A stretch of DNA of 64,000 nt from Roseovarius spongiae. GTDB lineage: Bacteria > Pseudomonadota > Alphaproteobacteria > Rhodobacterales > Rhodobacteraceae. The notes under the pieces were generated by a model, which had not been told where the DNA came from, ran no database searches, and was given only the letters and a program-made list of their open reading frames with translations. The translations under genes and the position numbers were made by a program. Location of the stretch: NCBI RefSeq assembly GCF_003651245.1, contig NZ_RAPE01000001.1, forward strand, positions 496,001 to 560,000, read 5' to 3'. Below, in pieces: positions 8,299-17,642 of the stretch; within the stretch, counting starts at the first letter, position 1, and the number at the start of each line of letters is the position of its first letter.

Positions 8299-8975
8299 AG
8301 CGCGTGGAAGATGTGGGTGAAGGTGGCCGCGCCCAGGATCGGGATCACCAGATTCACCAGCGGCAGCGTGAGCGGCACGGCCATCAGCACCCCAGCCGCC
8401 CAGATCGTGAGCCGGTAGCGCCGCCCCAGCCGCTTCGCGTCCACCCGTCCGATCCGGCGCATCGCGGCGAGCTGGAAATACTCGCGCCCGAGCAGGTAGC
8501 CGTTCAGCGCCCAGAAGATGAACGGCGCCGCGAAGGGCAGGAACGCGTAGGCGATCAGCGCCAACAGGTTCGCCCCGATCAGCACGCCGAGGAAATTGAC
8601 CGTGTCGCGCACCGCGTCCCAGAACGGCGCCGGCGTCGCCGGGGGCAGGGCGGGGTAATGGCGGTCCTCTACGGCCTGCGCCACCTCCTCGAGGAACATC
8701 GAGGTGATCGCCGAGGCGACCGGCACCATCAGGAACACCGACAGGATCAGCATGAGCAACAGGCTCGACCAGCCCAGCAGGTCGTCGATCCAGTGCACCT
8801 CCCCGATGAGCGGCAGCGTGGCCCCGTCGCCCGTCAGCCACGCGATGAGCGCGAGAAACGCCGCGTAGACCGCCACCAGGAGCGCCACGGTAAGCCCGAG
8901 CCCCAGCCACAGCACCCGCCGGAAACGCGGGTCGTCCATTTGCCCCAGCGCCCGGAAGAAGCTGGCGAAGATCAT
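8256..8975 (-). CDS. EI24/CysZ-like integral membrane protein
   Basis: 239-residue polytopic membrane protein with about five hydrophobic segments. It starts with FASFFRALGQMDDPRFRRVLW and carries the conserved YLLGREYFQLAAMRR and PLTLPLVNLVIPILG segments of the EI24 (CysZ-like) domain. CysZ itself takes up sulfate, but most alphaproteobacterial members are uncharacterised, so no substrate is claimed. Its ATG overlaps the stop of the upstream nitroreductase gene (ATGA), making a two-gene operon; its 3' end overlaps the convergent DUF1467 gene. Confidence 0.85.
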   Translation of the reverse strand: MIFASFFRALGQMDDPRFRRVLWLGLGLTVALLVAVYAAFLALIAWLTGDGATLPLIGEVHWIDDLLGWSSLLLMLILSVFLMVPVASAITSMFLEEVAQAVEDRHYPALPPATPAPFWDAVRDTVNFLGVLIGANLLALIAYAFLPFAAPFIFWALNGYLLGREYFQLAAMRRIGRVDAKRLGRRYRLTIWAAGVLMAVPLTLPLVNLVIPILGAATFTHIFHALQSRAEGASGPNRR

Positions 8976-9550
8976 TCGGCCAGCCAGGTGGTGAGCGCCT
9001 CAACGTCCGGGCGGGGCCGGTCGGGCGGGACGCGCCGTTCGGTGCCGATATGGATCACGCCCGCGATGCGCTCACCCTCGCCCGCGCCCACCGCGGCCGC
9101 GGCGAAGGCGGGGTCATGGCTCGCCCAGCCGGTGAGCCAGTTCGCCCCCCAGCCCGCCGCCAGCGCGGCGTTGAGCAGCCCGAGGCAGACGGCGGCGGCG
9201 GAATAGCTCTGCTCGATCGCCGGGATCTTCTCGGACGGCTTCTGCACCTCGATCACCGCCACGGCGAGGTGCGAGCCCTCGTATTGCGCCTGCAACTTCT
9301 CGATATCCTCCGCGCTGCGCCCCAGCGCCGCGCCGCGCTCGGCGACCAGCCCCGCCATCCGCTGCAAGGCCCCGCGCTCGAGCACGACAAAGCGCCAGGG
9401 CTCCAGCTTGCCGTGATCGGGGCTGCGCGCCGCGGCGGTCAGCAGCGGCATGAGCGCGTCGCGATCCGGCACGGGCAGGCCCAGCATCTTGGCCGGGCGC
9501 GACCGCCGGGTTTGCAGGAATTCAAGAGCGGCGGGGTTCGGTTCGGACAT
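8972..9550 (-). CDS. NAD(P)H nitroreductase family protein (YdjA-like)
   Basis: 192-residue FMN-dependent flavoprotein of the nitroreductase superfamily. N-terminal FLQTRRSRP and SPDHGKLEPWRFVVL match the FMN-binding start of YdjA-type reductases, and the C-terminal GWGANWLTGWAS is also typical. Physiological electron acceptors are unknown. The start is put at 9550 because ATGAGG lies a few bases upstream; a possible ATG 15 bases earlier is less well placed. It is the first gene of an operon with the EI24 membrane protein. Confidence 0.88.
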   Translation of the reverse strand: MSEPNPAALEFLQTRRSRPAKMLGLPVPDRDALMPLLTAAARSPDHGKLEPWRFVVLERGALQRMAGLVAERGAALGRSAEDIEKLQAQYEGSHLAVAVIEVQKPSEKIPAIEQSYSAAAVCLGLLNAALAAGWGANWLTGWASHDPAFAAAAVGAGEGERIAGVIHIGTERRVPPDRPRPDVEALTTWLAE

Positions 9551-9646
9551 CTCGGGCCTCATCACTTGCGTTGGCCCCTATGTCGGCCCCGCGGCGCATG
9601 GGGTCAAGGGCTGTCCCCGCGCGCACCCTCGCGGTAAGGGTCGTTC

Positions 9647-9901
9647 ATGGACCTGCCCGACCTCTCCCACCTCGCGGAACCGGGCGCGCGGATCGCCCTG
9701 CGCGCGACGGCGGGCGCGGCGCGCGATCGCGTGACGCAAGAGGGCGGGCAGTTGGGTATCGCCGTCACCGCCGCGCCCGAACGCGGCAAGGCGAACGAGG
9801 CCATCTGCAAGCTGCTGGCCCGCGCGCTCGGCGTGCCGAAATCGCGGCTCACGCTCCTGCGCGGCCAGACCGGGCGCGACAAGGTCTTCCGCCTCGACTG
9901 A
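9647..9901 (+). CDS. DUF167/YggU family protein
   Basis: 84-residue protein of the UPF0235 family. Diagnostic segments are ARIALRATAGAARDRV and the motif TAAPERGKANEAICKLLARALGVPKSRL, followed by LLRGQTGRDKVFRL at the C-terminus. Structures are known for the family but no biochemical role is established. A GC-rich hairpin (9909-9924) follows the stop and probably ends transcription from both sides. Confidence 0.9.
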   Translation: MDLPDLSHLAEPGARIALRATAGAARDRVTQEGGQLGIAVTAAPERGKANEAICKLLARALGVPKSRLTLLRGQTGRDKVFRLD

Positions 9902-9908
9902 CGCGAGG

Positions 9909-9924
9909 CCGCCCGCAAGGGCGG
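9909..9924. terminator. Hairpin between DUF167 gene and convergent small gene
   Basis: A perfect six-base stem CCGCCC-gcaa-GGGCGG sits between two convergent genes. There is no T-run, so a bidirectional termination role is only likely by position. Confidence 0.4.
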
Positions 9925-9936
9925 AGGCGCGGCCGG

Positions 9937-10176
9937 TCAGCCGCCGCTTTGCACCCGCGAGTAGACCCCTTCCGGCAAATCCAGCGCCGCGGCGAGATCG
10001 CGCAACTGCGCGATGGACAGCGACACGCGCGTCACCGCGTCGCGGCGCGGGTCGTATTGCTCGACCGTGATGCACTCTTCGAAGGCGTTGATCACCACGT
10101 CCTCGGCCAGCGGCGCGGCCCCCTCGTCCACGAGCGTGATAACGGTGGAATCGAATTCGTGTTCTATCGAAAACAT
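9937..10176 (-). CDS. Conserved hypothetical protein, 79 residues
   Basis: Small acidic protein (begins MFSIEHEFDSTVITLVDEG, ends VYSRVQSGG). I recognise no domain with a known function. The alternating hydrophobic pattern in the first half suggests a small beta-rich fold, and the second half looks helical (SIAQLRDLAAALDLPEG). Codon use matches neighbouring genes and the ORF is isolated between a hairpin and the promoter of the M48 gene, which supports it as a real gene. Function unknown. Confidence 0.7.
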   Translation of the reverse strand: MFSIEHEFDSTVITLVDEGAAPLAEDVVINAFEECITVEQYDPRRDAVTRVSLSIAQLRDLAAALDLPEGVYSRVQSGG

Positions 10177-10296
10177 GCCTTGAATCCTAAGCCGCCCGGC
10201 GCGGTTTGCAAGATGCAGCCGCCCGCCGTTCTTCGCGCTGGTCCTCCGAGACGCGGCTGGCTAAAATGCCGCAAAACCGAAACGCAGAGGTAGAGC

Positions 10297-11004
10297 ATGC
10301 GCAAACTAGCCCTCGCGTGCCTGGTGGCCCTCACGGCCTGCGGCGCGCCGCCCACGACGAATTCCCCGACCCCCGCCAGACCCGCCCCGGCGGATTCCGC
10401 CAACCGCATTCCGACCAGCCGCGCGGTCGCGAATTTCAAGGCGGTCGTCGCCGACGTGGAGCCGGTGGCCGAACGCGAATGCCGGGCGCGCGCCAGGGGG
10501 CTGAACTGCGATTTCCGCATCGTCGTCGACGACCGGCCCAACCAACCGCCCAACGCCTTTCAGACGGTGGACAAGGCGGGCCGCCCGATCCTCGCCTTCA
10601 ACCTCGCGCTGATCGCCGACGTGCGCAATCGCGATGAACTGGCCTTCGTCATGGGCCACGAGGCGGCGCACCACATCAACGGCCATCTCGGCCGCCAGCA
10701 GACCAACGCGATGACCGGCGCGCTGATCCTCGGCGGTCTCGCCGCGATCACCGGGGCGAGCCAGGGCGCGGTGCGGACAGCCACCGATCTCGGCGCGTCC
10801 GTCGGCGCGCGCAGCTATTCCAAGGATTACGAACTCGAGGCCGACGCGCTGGGCACGGTCATCACGAAGAAGGCTGGCTACAATCCGGTGCGCGGGGCCG
10901 AGTATTTCACCCAGATCCCCGATCCCGGCGACCGGTTCCTCGGGACCCACCCGCCCAACGCGCAGCGCATCGAAACCGTGCGCCGGGTGAGCAACAGCAT
11001 GTGA
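10297..11004 (+). CDS. M48-family zinc metallopeptidase, lipoprotein
   Basis: 235-residue lipoprotein protease. The signal peptide MRKLALACLVALTACG ends in a lipobox (LTAC), so the protein should be anchored by an N-terminal lipidated Cys in the periplasm. A Pro-rich stretch follows. The zinc motif is HEAAHHINGH, with the third ligand expected in ELEADALG further on. The architecture resembles a BepA/LoiP-type M48 catalytic domain without the TPR tail, so a role in outer-membrane protein quality control is inferred. It is followed 16 bases later by the IMPACT-family gene. Confidence 0.9.
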   Translation: MRKLALACLVALTACGAPPTTNSPTPARPAPADSANRIPTSRAVANFKAVVADVEPVAERECRARARGLNCDFRIVVDDRPNQPPNAFQTVDKAGRPILAFNLALIADVRNRDELAFVMGHEAAHHINGHLGRQQTNAMTGALILGGLAAITGASQGAVRTATDLGASVGARSYSKDYELEADALGTVITKKAGYNPVRGAEYFTQIPDPGDRFLGTHPPNAQRIETVRRVSNSM

Positions 11005-11020
11005 TCCGGCCGGGCGCGCG

Positions 11021-11377
11021 ATGAACCAGCTTACCGGCGTGATCAGCGACCGCGGCTCCCGCTACGCCGTTTCCGGCGGGCCGGTGCGCGATTCCGCAGG
11101 CGTCGAGGCGTTCCTGAAACAGTTGAAGCGCGCGAGGAAATTCGCGCGCGCGACCCATAACAGCTGGGGCGTGATCCTGCCGGACGGCGCGCTGCTCAAG
11201 GGAGATGACGGCGAATCGGGGGCGGGCATGGTGATTCTGCGCATGCTCGAGCGCGAAGCGCTGACGGGTCATCTGATCGTCGTAACCCGTTGGTATGGCG
11301 GCAAACATCTGGGCGGGGACAGGTTCCGCCACATCCAGGACTGCGTACGCGCCTACCTTGAGGCTTTCGCGCCTTGA
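11021..11377 (+). CDS. IMPACT (YigZ N-terminal) family protein, short form
   Basis: 118-residue protein corresponding only to the N-terminal UPF0029/IMPACT domain. Seen: FARATHNSWGVIL, KGDDGESGAGMVILRMLE and VVTRWYGGKHLGGDRFRH, which align with the ARHNCxA, DDGEPxGTAG and VVVTRYFGGxxLGxGG motifs of YigZ. The usual C-terminal DUF1949 domain is absent, as the ORF ends right after the core. IMPACT proteins act around ribosomes and Gcn1 in eukaryotes; the bacterial role is unclear. It lies 16 bases downstream of the M48 protease gene. Confidence 0.85.
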   Translation: MNQLTGVISDRGSRYAVSGGPVRDSAGVEAFLKQLKRARKFARATHNSWGVILPDGALLKGDDGESGAGMVILRMLEREALTGHLIVVTRWYGGKHLGGDRFRHIQDCVRAYLEAFAP

Positions 11378-11455
11378 TCCGCATCAAGGCCGCGGGCGGC
11401 GCGCTGCGGTATCCTTCCTTGCGCCGCACTCCGCGCCGCGCCAAGGGAAATCCAT

Positions 11456-11722
11456 ATGACAGACGTTCCGAACCTCAGACGTCACGCCAATCTCGTCGAC
11501 CGGATGTCGCGGGCCGTCGGGCTCGACCTCGAGGAAGAGATCCTGCGCGGCAATCTGCAAATCGAGTCGCTGGGCGACGCGGTCCTGTGCTGCGGCGGTT
11601 GCGCCAATGTCGAAAGCTGCGCCCGCTGGCTCGCGGAGCGGGACGACCCGGCCGGCTCCGCGCCGGACTATTGCCGCAACAAGGCTCTGTTCTCCGCGCT
11701 CAAGAAGGGCAGGCGGGTCTGA
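11456..11722 (+). CDS. DUF6455 family protein
   Basis: 88-residue soluble protein with a cluster of conserved cysteines (LCCGGC, SCARWL, DYCRN), suggesting a metal or Fe-S site. It fits DUF6455, short proteins common in Rhodobacteraceae without a known function. CCAAGGGAAA precedes the ATG. It ends one base before the stop of the convergent hemolysin-III gene. Confidence 0.8.
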   Translation: MTDVPNLRRHANLVDRMSRAVGLDLEEEILRGNLQIESLGDAVLCCGGCANVESCARWLAERDDPAGSAPDYCRNKALFSALKKGRRV

Positions 11723-11723
11723 C

Positions 11724-12368
11724 TCAACCCCCCGCCGCCGCGACGGCATGGCCGATCCCGACGAAGAAACAGCCCGACGCGATCAGCACGAACCCGTGCC
11801 AGATCGCGTTGGCGTAGCGCAGCGATTCCCACGCGTAGAACACGATCCCGATGGTGTAGAGCAGCCCGCCGACAAGGATCAGCTTCAGGCTCAGCCCCGG
11901 CAGCAGCGCCGCGAGCGGCACGAACAGCGCGATCCCGAGCCAGCCGAGCGCGAGGTAGGGCATATAACCGGTCGTCATCTTGCCGCGCTGCATCCGCAGC
12001 TTGGTGCGCGCGCCCAGCAGGGCGAGCCCCCAGACCAGCAGCAGCAGGAAATAGCCGAAGGCGGTTCCAAGGAACACCGCGAGCGGCGTGAAGGTGCCTG
12101 CGATCTTGACGTAGATCGCGGCATGGTCGAGCCGCCGCAGGACGGGCCGCGCCCGCGTGTCCGCGAGGATGTGATAGGCCGCCGAAGCGCCCAGCATCAG
12201 CAGAAGCGCCGCGGAATAGACGGTGAGCGCGGTGAACAGCCCCCATTCCATCCGGTCGTGCACCAGCGCGAAAAGGACCACGATCCCCGCCACGGCCGCC
12301 ATGATCCCCATGACGTGCACCACCCCGTCAGCGATGCGCTCCGATTTGCTGTATGCCGGATATGACAT
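11724..12368 (-). CDS. Hemolysin III / PAQR family membrane protein
   Basis: 214-residue seven-helix membrane protein of the HlyIII/PAQR superfamily. Seen: ADGVVHVMG near the N-terminus, SAAYHI, LDHAAIYVKIAGTFTP and the C-terminal His in ANAIWHGFVL, which together form the putative zinc site of the PAQR core. Bacterial members are linked to membrane-lipid homeostasis rather than true haemolysis. The start is placed at 12368, where AGGAGG (12384-12379) has 10-base spacing; the ATG three codons earlier would leave only one base to the Shine-Dalgarno element. Confidence 0.9.
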   Translation of the reverse strand: MSYPAYSKSERIADGVVHVMGIMAAVAGIVVLFALVHDRMEWGLFTALTVYSAALLLMLGASAAYHILADTRARPVLRRLDHAAIYVKIAGTFTPLAVFLGTAFGYFLLLLVWGLALLGARTKLRMQRGKMTTGYMPYLALGWLGIALFVPLAALLPGLSLKLILVGGLLYTIGIVFYAWESLRYANAIWHGFVLIASGCFFVGIGHAVAAAGG

Positions 12369-12532
12369 GTTTCTCATGCCTCCTCAGCCTTACCTAGGCA
12401 TATGCGTTTGGCAAGCGGATGGTCGGTTGGTGACGGTATTGTGACAGGCGGGGGTGAAATTTCAGTGAAACGCCGGGGGCATGCGGGCGCTGCGCGGGTT
12501 TCAACGCGCGCCGCTTGATGCAGCCCGGCGAA

Positions 12533-13921
12533 TCAGTCCCGCAGCACGCCCCAGAGGTCGTATTCCCCGGCCTCGTCCACCTCGACCTCGACGATGTCGC
12601 CGACGCGTAACCCCTTGGTTCCTTCGTCGATGAACAGATTGCCGTCGATCTCGGGCGCGTCGGCCTTCGTGCGGCAGGTGGCGATGCCCTCGGCGTCGAT
12701 ATCGTCCACGATCACCTGTTGCCGCGTTCCGACCTTGGCGGCCAGTTTATCCACCGAAATCGCCTGCGCCCGTTCCATGAAGCGATCCCAGCGATCCTGC
12801 TTCACATCCTCGGGCACATGATCCGGCAGCGCGTTCGAGCGCGCGCCCTTCACGTTCTCGTACTTGAAGCACCCCACCCGGTCGAGCTGCGCTTCGTCCA
12901 GCCAGTCGAGCAGCGTGCAAAATTCTTCCTCGGTCTCGCCGGGATAGCCGACGATGAAGGTGCTGCGCAGCGTGATCTCGGGACAGATCGCACGCCACGC
13001 GGCGATCTCATCAAGCGTCTTCGCCGCCGCCGCGGGCCGCGCCATGCGGCGCAGCGCGTCGGGATGCGCGTGCTGGAACGGGATGTCGAGATAAGGCAGC
13101 ACGAGGCCCTCCGCCATGAGGGGGACAAGCTGGCGCACATGCGGATATGGATAGACATAATGCAGCCGCACCCACGCGCCCAAGGCCCCGAGATCGCGCG
13201 CCAGATCGGTGATATGCGCGCGATGCCCCCGCGCCTCTTCATGCCGGATGTCGACCCCGTAGGCCGAGGTGTCCTGGCTGATCACCAGCAGTTCGCGCAC
13301 CCCGTTCTCGACCAGCTTCTCCGCCTCGCGCATCACCGCATGGGCCGGGCGCGAGGCCAGTTTCCCGCGCATGTCGGGGATAATGCAGAACTTGCACTTG
13401 TGATTGCAACCTTCTGAAATCTTGAGATAACTGTAATGGCGTGGGGTCAGGCGCACACCGCTGGCCGGTAGCAGGTCGACAAACGGATCGGGAGCGGGAG
13501 GCACGGCGGCGTGCACCGCGTCGAGCACCTGTTCATACTGGTGCGGCCCCGTCACCGCCAGAACGCTGGGATGCGCGCCCGTGATATATTCCGGCTCCGC
13601 CCCGAGGCACCCGGTCACGATCACCCGCCCGTTCTCGTCCAGCGCCTCCCCGATCGCGCCGAGGCTCTCGGCCTTGGCGCTGTCGAGAAACCCGCAGGTG
13701 TTCACGATCACGGCGTCCGCCCCCGTATAGTCGGGCGATATTGCATAGCCCTCGGCGCGCAGCCGGGTCAGGATGCGCTCGCTGTCGACAAGCGCCTTGG
13801 GGCAGCCGAGGCTGACCATGCCGATGGTCGGCTGGCCGGGGCGACGCAGGGCCGGTTGGCCCAGGCTGGCGCGCGCGAGGTCGGGGCGCAGGTCGGGGGG
13901 ATTTGTGCTCATCGCCGCCAT
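12533..13921 (-). CDS. rimO: Ribosomal protein S12 (Asp) methylthiotransferase
   Basis: 462-residue radical-SAM enzyme that methylthiolates the conserved aspartate of ribosomal protein S12. The N-terminal methylthiotransferase domain carries the three cluster cysteines in [28 protein letters not shown] and VTGCLGAE. The radical SAM motif is CNHKCKFC, and a TRAM domain follows at the C-terminus ([13 protein letters not shown]). Start at 13921 has GGAAG nine bases upstream; a second ATG three codons on is possible. It is a single gene, divergent from the AsmA gene. Confidence 0.96.
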   Translation of the reverse strand: MAAMSTNPPDLRPDLARASLGQPALRRPGQPTIGMVSLGCPKALVDSERILTRLRAEGYAISPDYTGADAVIVNTCGFLDSAKAESLGAIGEALDENGRVIVTGCLGAEPEYITGAHPSVLAVTGPHQYEQVLDAVHAAVPPAPDPFVDLLPASGVRLTPRHYSYLKISEGCNHKCKFCIIPDMRGKLASRPAHAVMREAEKLVENGVRELLVISQDTSAYGVDIRHEEARGHRAHITDLARDLGALGAWVRLHYVYPYPHVRQLVPLMAEGLVLPYLDIPFQHAHPDALRRMARPAAAAKTLDEIAAWRAICPEITLRSTFIVGYPGETEEEFCTLLDWLDEAQLDRVGCFKYENVKGARSNALPDHVPEDVKQDRWDRFMERAQAISVDKLAAKVGTRQQVIVDDIDAEGIATCRTKADAPEIDGNLFIDEGTKGLRVGDIVEVEVDEAGEYDLWGVLRD

Positions 13922-14007
13922 ATAACGCTGCTTCCGGCGCTGGAAAAGGGGTTGCTTGTTGATGCGCCGCGCTGCGCCTACATTGGGCGAAAGGGAAAGG
14001 GGCGGGC

Positions 14008-15990
14008 ATGAAATTCCTTCTCAAGCTCATCGGCTTCGTGCTGATCGCGGCGGTGGTTGCGCTGGGGGCGGTGTTCTTTCTGCCCGGCGACCGGGTCGCG
14101 CAGATCGCGGCGGACCGCATCACCGCCATGACCGGCCGCAAGGTCGAGATGACCGGCGACACGACGATCAGCTTCTATCCCGTGCTCGGCATCAGCACCG
14201 GCGCCACGACCATCGCCAACGCGGACTGGTCGAAGGAAGGGCCGATGCTGCGCGCGCAGAGCTTCAAGGTGGGCGTCGACCCGCTCGCGCTCATCCGCGG
14301 AGAAATCCGGATCACCGGGCTCGAGGCGGTCTCGCCGGCCATCATGCTCGAGCGCGCGAAGGACGGGCGCGTCAACTGGGAACTGGGCGTCGAGGGCGTT
14401 GCGCCCTCGGGCCAGTCGGACGGCGGCAGCGGCGGCGAGGCTCGCTCCAGAAGGCTCGCGCTGACGCTGGACCGTGCGTTGATCACAGACGCCTCGGTCA
14501 CGATGATCGATCACGCCGCAGGCACGCGCCAAACCATGAAGGGCATGGACCTCGACCTGCGCTGGCCCGATTACGAGGGAGAGGCGACGTTCAAGGCCGT
14601 GCTGCGCCCCGCGAGCGAGGCGATCACGCTCGACGGGCGCATCGGCAAGGTCGGCGCGCTGATCGCGGGGCGCATTTCGGATCTGCGGGTGAACGCGGCG
14701 ACGCGCAGCGGAAAGCTGAGCTTTGACGGGCGCGGGAGCACCACGCCGGAACTGGCCGGGCGGCTCGACCTCGATCTTGAAGACACGTCGCAATTCCTGG
14801 CCGCGCTCGGCCTCGGCGCGGCGGATATTCCCGACGGGTTCGGACGCAGCATCAGGGGCGGCGCGAATGTCACGCTGACCGAAGGCATGCGCCTATCGTT
14901 GCGCGACCTGGCGCTGGGGCTGGATCAAAATCAGTTCAGCGGCGCGGCGGATGTCTTTCTCGGCGGGGCGCGGCCGCACGTCACGGCGCAGCTCGGCGCC
15001 GGTGCGCTCGACCTGAGCGCGTTGAACGCCAGCGGAGCCGGCGGCGGCGGCGATGGCGGCGACGGAGGAGGCGGGGCGGTCAGTGACGGTTGGTCCAAGG
15101 CGCCGATCGATGCGAGCGCGGTCGGGCTTGCCGACGCCGAGATATCGCTTGCCGCCAGCGGTATCGACTTCGGCGGGCTGAAATTCGGCGCAACCCGCGT
15201 TCTCGCCACCATCGATCGCTCGCGCGCGGTGTTCCAGTTCAAGGAACTGAAAGGCTACGGCGGCGACGTCACCGGACAGTTCGTGGTCAACAACCGCTCG
15301 GGCCTGTCGGTCGGCGGCGATCTGCGCGCCGCGGGCATCGACATGGAACGCCTGCTGACCGACGCCGCCGGGATCACGCGCTTCGCCACAACCGGCCAGG
15401 CCCACCTGGAGTTTCTCGGCGTCGGCCAGTCCATTGATGCGATTATGCACAGCCTCAGCGGCTCGCTCAGCCTGTCCACCGGGCGCGGCGTGATCAGCGG
15501 TTTCGACCTCGACAAGCTGATGCGCGGGGGCAAGGGGACGGGCGGCACCACCGTCTTCGACGAGATGAGCGCGAGCTTCACCATGAAGGACGGCGACATG
15601 CGCGGCGACGACCTCAAGATGCGCCTGCCGCTGGCCTCGGCCACCGGCAAGGGGCGCATCGGCCTTGGCGCGCGGGACATCGATTACGTGTTCACTCCGG
15701 TGCTTCTGGACGGCGGTGATGGCAAGGGTTTCGCCATCCCGGTCAAGATCCGCGGCCCCTGGGCCGACCCGAGGATCTGGCCCGACATAGAGGACGCCAT
15801 CGACCTCAACTTCAAGGAAGAAAAGAAAAAGGTCGAGGAAAAGGTCAAGCAGAAGGTCGAGAAGGAAGTCAGCAAGTTCGTTGAGAAAGAGCTCGGCGTA
15901 ACGGTCGAGGAAGGCCAGTCCATAGAGGACGCGATCAAGAAGGAAGCCGAGGACCAGGTCATGAAGGAGCTGTTCAAACTCTTCGACTGA
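14008..15990 (+). CDS. AsmA-family inner-membrane/periplasmic protein
   Basis: 660-residue protein with an N-terminal membrane anchor ([20 protein letters not shown]), then a long beta-rich AsmA region ([18 protein letters not shown] near the N-terminus, [16 protein letters not shown] and the AsmA C-terminal domain further on). AsmA-like proteins are thought to bridge the membranes and move phospholipids. A Gly/Asp-rich low-complexity linker lies at about residues 345-360, and the last 60 residues are a highly charged Lys/Glu helix that could form a coiled coil. It is divergent from rimO and convergent with gcrA. Confidence 0.88.
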   Translation: MKFLLKLIGFVLIAAVVALGAVFFLPGDRVAQIAADRITAMTGRKVEMTGDTTISFYPVLGISTGATTIANADWSKEGPMLRAQSFKVGVDPLALIRGEIRITGLEAVSPAIMLERAKDGRVNWELGVEGVAPSGQSDGGSGGEARSRRLALTLDRALITDASVTMIDHAAGTRQTMKGMDLDLRWPDYEGEATFKAVLRPASEAITLDGRIGKVGALIAGRISDLRVNAATRSGKLSFDGRGSTTPELAGRLDLDLEDTSQFLAALGLGAADIPDGFGRSIRGGANVTLTEGMRLSLRDLALGLDQNQFSGAADVFLGGARPHVTAQLGAGALDLSALNASGAGGGGDGGDGGGGAVSDGWSKAPIDASAVGLADAEISLAASGIDFGGLKFGATRVLATIDRSRAVFQFKELKGYGGDVTGQFVVNNRSGLSVGGDLRAAGIDMERLLTDAAGITRFATTGQAHLEFLGVGQSIDAIMHSLSGSLSLSTGRGVISGFDLDKLMRGGKGTGGTTVFDEMSASFTMKDGDMRGDDLKMRLPLASATGKGRIGLGARDIDYVFTPVLLDGGDGKGFAIPVKIRGPWADPRIWPDIEDAIDLNFKEEKKKVEEKVKQKVEKEVSKFVEKELGVTVEEGQSIEDAIKKEAEDQVMKELFKLFD

Positions 15991-16048
15991 TCGACATCCT
16001 CCCCGAAACGCGCGCCCGGACGCCCGCGAGGACGGGGAAGGGGCGCGC

Positions 16049-16642
16049 TCAGCGCCGGCGGTCGCGCCGGCTGCTCATCGGCTGGAAGGCGACGCCCACA
16101 TGCGCCTCGCAATAGGGCTTGCCCGCCTGGACCGGCAGGCCGCAGAACCAGAAATCCTCGGTCGCCGGGTCGCCCACCGGCCATTTGCAGGTGCGCGAGG
16201 TCAGCTCCATGAGCCCGAGCTTCTTCGCCTTTTTCTCTACCTCGGAGACCTTGGCCAGCGCCTTGGGGTCGATCTCGTTGGTCGAAGGCTGCGGCGGCAG
16301 CGGTTGACCGGCGGGTATGATCGGCTTGATCCGCGTGACCGGCGCGGCGGCCGGCTTTTCCGGTTCCTGCTCGGGCTCGGGCGCGGGCTCGGCTTCGGGC
16401 TTGGCCGCCGGCTTGGCCTTGGCCGCCGGCTTGGCTGTGGATTTGGCCGCCGGCTTGGCCCTGGCCTCCGCGGGCGCGGCGGTTCCGCCGCCGCCGTTGC
16501 GGTTCGACAGGCCCAGGCGATGCACCTTGCCGATCACGGCGTTGCGCGTCACGCCGCCCAATTCCTTGGCGATCTGACTGGCCGACTGGCCCTCGCCCCA
16601 CATCTTCTTCAGCAGTTCAACGCGCTCATCGCTCCAGGACAT
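16049..16642 (-). CDS. gcrA: Cell-cycle regulator GcrA
   Basis: 197-residue transcriptional regulator known from Caulobacter to act with sigma-70 at promoters carrying methylated GANTC sites. The N-terminal domain is MSWSDERVELLKKMWGEG, then ASQIAKELGG and TRNAVIGKVHRLGLSNR, the helix-turn-helix. A long Ala/Lys/Pro-rich linker follows, and the C-terminal domain carries CKWPVGDP, FWFCGLPV and KPYCEAH, the sigma-contacting and putative metal-binding part. The start is at 16642 with TTAGGAT upstream; an upstream in-frame extension adds non-family residues. Its presence predicts a CcrM methyltransferase elsewhere in the genome. Confidence 0.95.
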   Translation of the reverse strand: MSWSDERVELLKKMWGEGQSASQIAKELGGVTRNAVIGKVHRLGLSNRNGGGGTAAPAEARAKPAAKSTAKPAAKAKPAAKPEAEPAPEPEQEPEKPAAAPVTRIKPIIPAGQPLPPQPSTNEIDPKALAKVSEVEKKAKKLGLMELTSRTCKWPVGDPATEDFWFCGLPVQAGKPYCEAHVGVAFQPMSSRRDRRR

Positions 16643-16715
16643 GGCCCATCCTAACCCGAAGGGCGGCCCGCAAATGCCGCCGCCCCTTTTCATTTCGATC
16701 GAGCTTCTATTCTAA

Positions 16716-16729
16716 TCACTCCCGAGTGA
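16716..16729. promoter_or_regulatory. Palindromic operator candidate upstream of the ABC-2 permease
   Basis: The perfect inverted repeat TCACTC-CC-GAGTGA lies 37 bases upstream of the permease ATG, in the divergent gap with gcrA. Its size and symmetry fit a dimeric repressor such as a TetR-type protein. No such regulator gene is nearby, so the protein partner is unknown. Confidence 0.4.
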
Positions 16730-16766
16730 GTTACAAGACGCCGAATCGCAGGCGGAAGGACGGAAC

Positions 16767-17570
16767 ATGACGGATATCGCGGTAATGGGAACGCGCCGGT
16801 TCGGGTGGGTCAACTGGCGCGGGCTTCAGACCCTGGCGGTGCGCGAGGTGATGCGCTTCATGGCGGTCTGGACGCAGACGATCCTGGCGCCGCTGGCGAC
16901 GGCGGGGCTGTTCATGGTGATCTTCTCGATCGCCATCGGCCCGCGCCGGGGCGACGTGATGGGCGTCGATTTCACCACCTTCATCGCGCCGGGGATCCTG
17001 ATGATGACGGTGATCCAGAACGCCTTCGCCAACACTTCGTCCTCGATCGTGATCGGCAAGGTGCAGGGCAACATCGTCGACACGCTGATGCCGCCGCTCA
17101 GCGCCGCGGAGCTGGTGCTCGGCTATCTCGCGGGGGCCATCGGGCGCGGACTGATGGTGGCGCTGGGCGTGCTGATCGGCGTTGCGATCTTCCTCGGGAT
17201 CGTGCCGCACCATCCGCTGATGACGCTGGGATACGTTGTGCTGGGCTCGGCGCTGATGGGCGCGCTCGGGATGGTCGCGGGGATCTTCGCCAACAAGTTC
17301 GACCAGATGGCGGCGATCACCAATTTCATCGTCACGCCGCTCGCCTTCCTGTCGGGCACCTTCTACTCGGTCGAGGCGCTGCCGCCGCTGCTCTACGGGA
17401 TCACGCAGTACAACCCGGTCTTCTACCTCATCGACGGGCTGCGGTTCAGCGTGATCGGCGTCTCCGACAGCGCGCCGCTCATGGGGGCGGTGATCGTCGT
17501 CGGCACGACGCTGGCGATCTGCGGCCTTGCCTGGGCGATGTTCCGGCGTGGCTACCGGCTCAAGGCGTGA
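16767..17570 (+). CDS. ABC-2 type transporter permease
   Basis: 267-residue membrane protein with six predicted helices. It fits the ABC2_membrane family (YadH/DrrB type): GLQTLAVREVMRFMAVWTQT at the start, FTTFIAPGILMMTVIQNAFANTS in the middle and FLSGTFYSVEALPP before the last helices. Such permeases pair with a separate ATPase to export drugs, polysaccharides or lipids. No ATPase gene is next to it, so it is an orphan permease and must use a subunit encoded elsewhere. A palindromic operator candidate lies just upstream. Confidence 0.9.
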   Translation: MTDIAVMGTRRFGWVNWRGLQTLAVREVMRFMAVWTQTILAPLATAGLFMVIFSIAIGPRRGDVMGVDFTTFIAPGILMMTVIQNAFANTSSSIVIGKVQGNIVDTLMPPLSAAELVLGYLAGAIGRGLMVALGVLIGVAIFLGIVPHHPLMTLGYVVLGSALMGALGMVAGIFANKFDQMAAITNFIVTPLAFLSGTFYSVEALPPLLYGITQYNPVFYLIDGLRFSVIGVSDSAPLMGAVIVVGTTLAICGLAWAMFRRGYRLKA

Positions 17571-17642
17571 CAGCGCCCGCACATTGACACGGACCCACGC
17601 CCTCTGGCACTGGTTTTCGCCTCACCGACAAGGAATTCTCTC

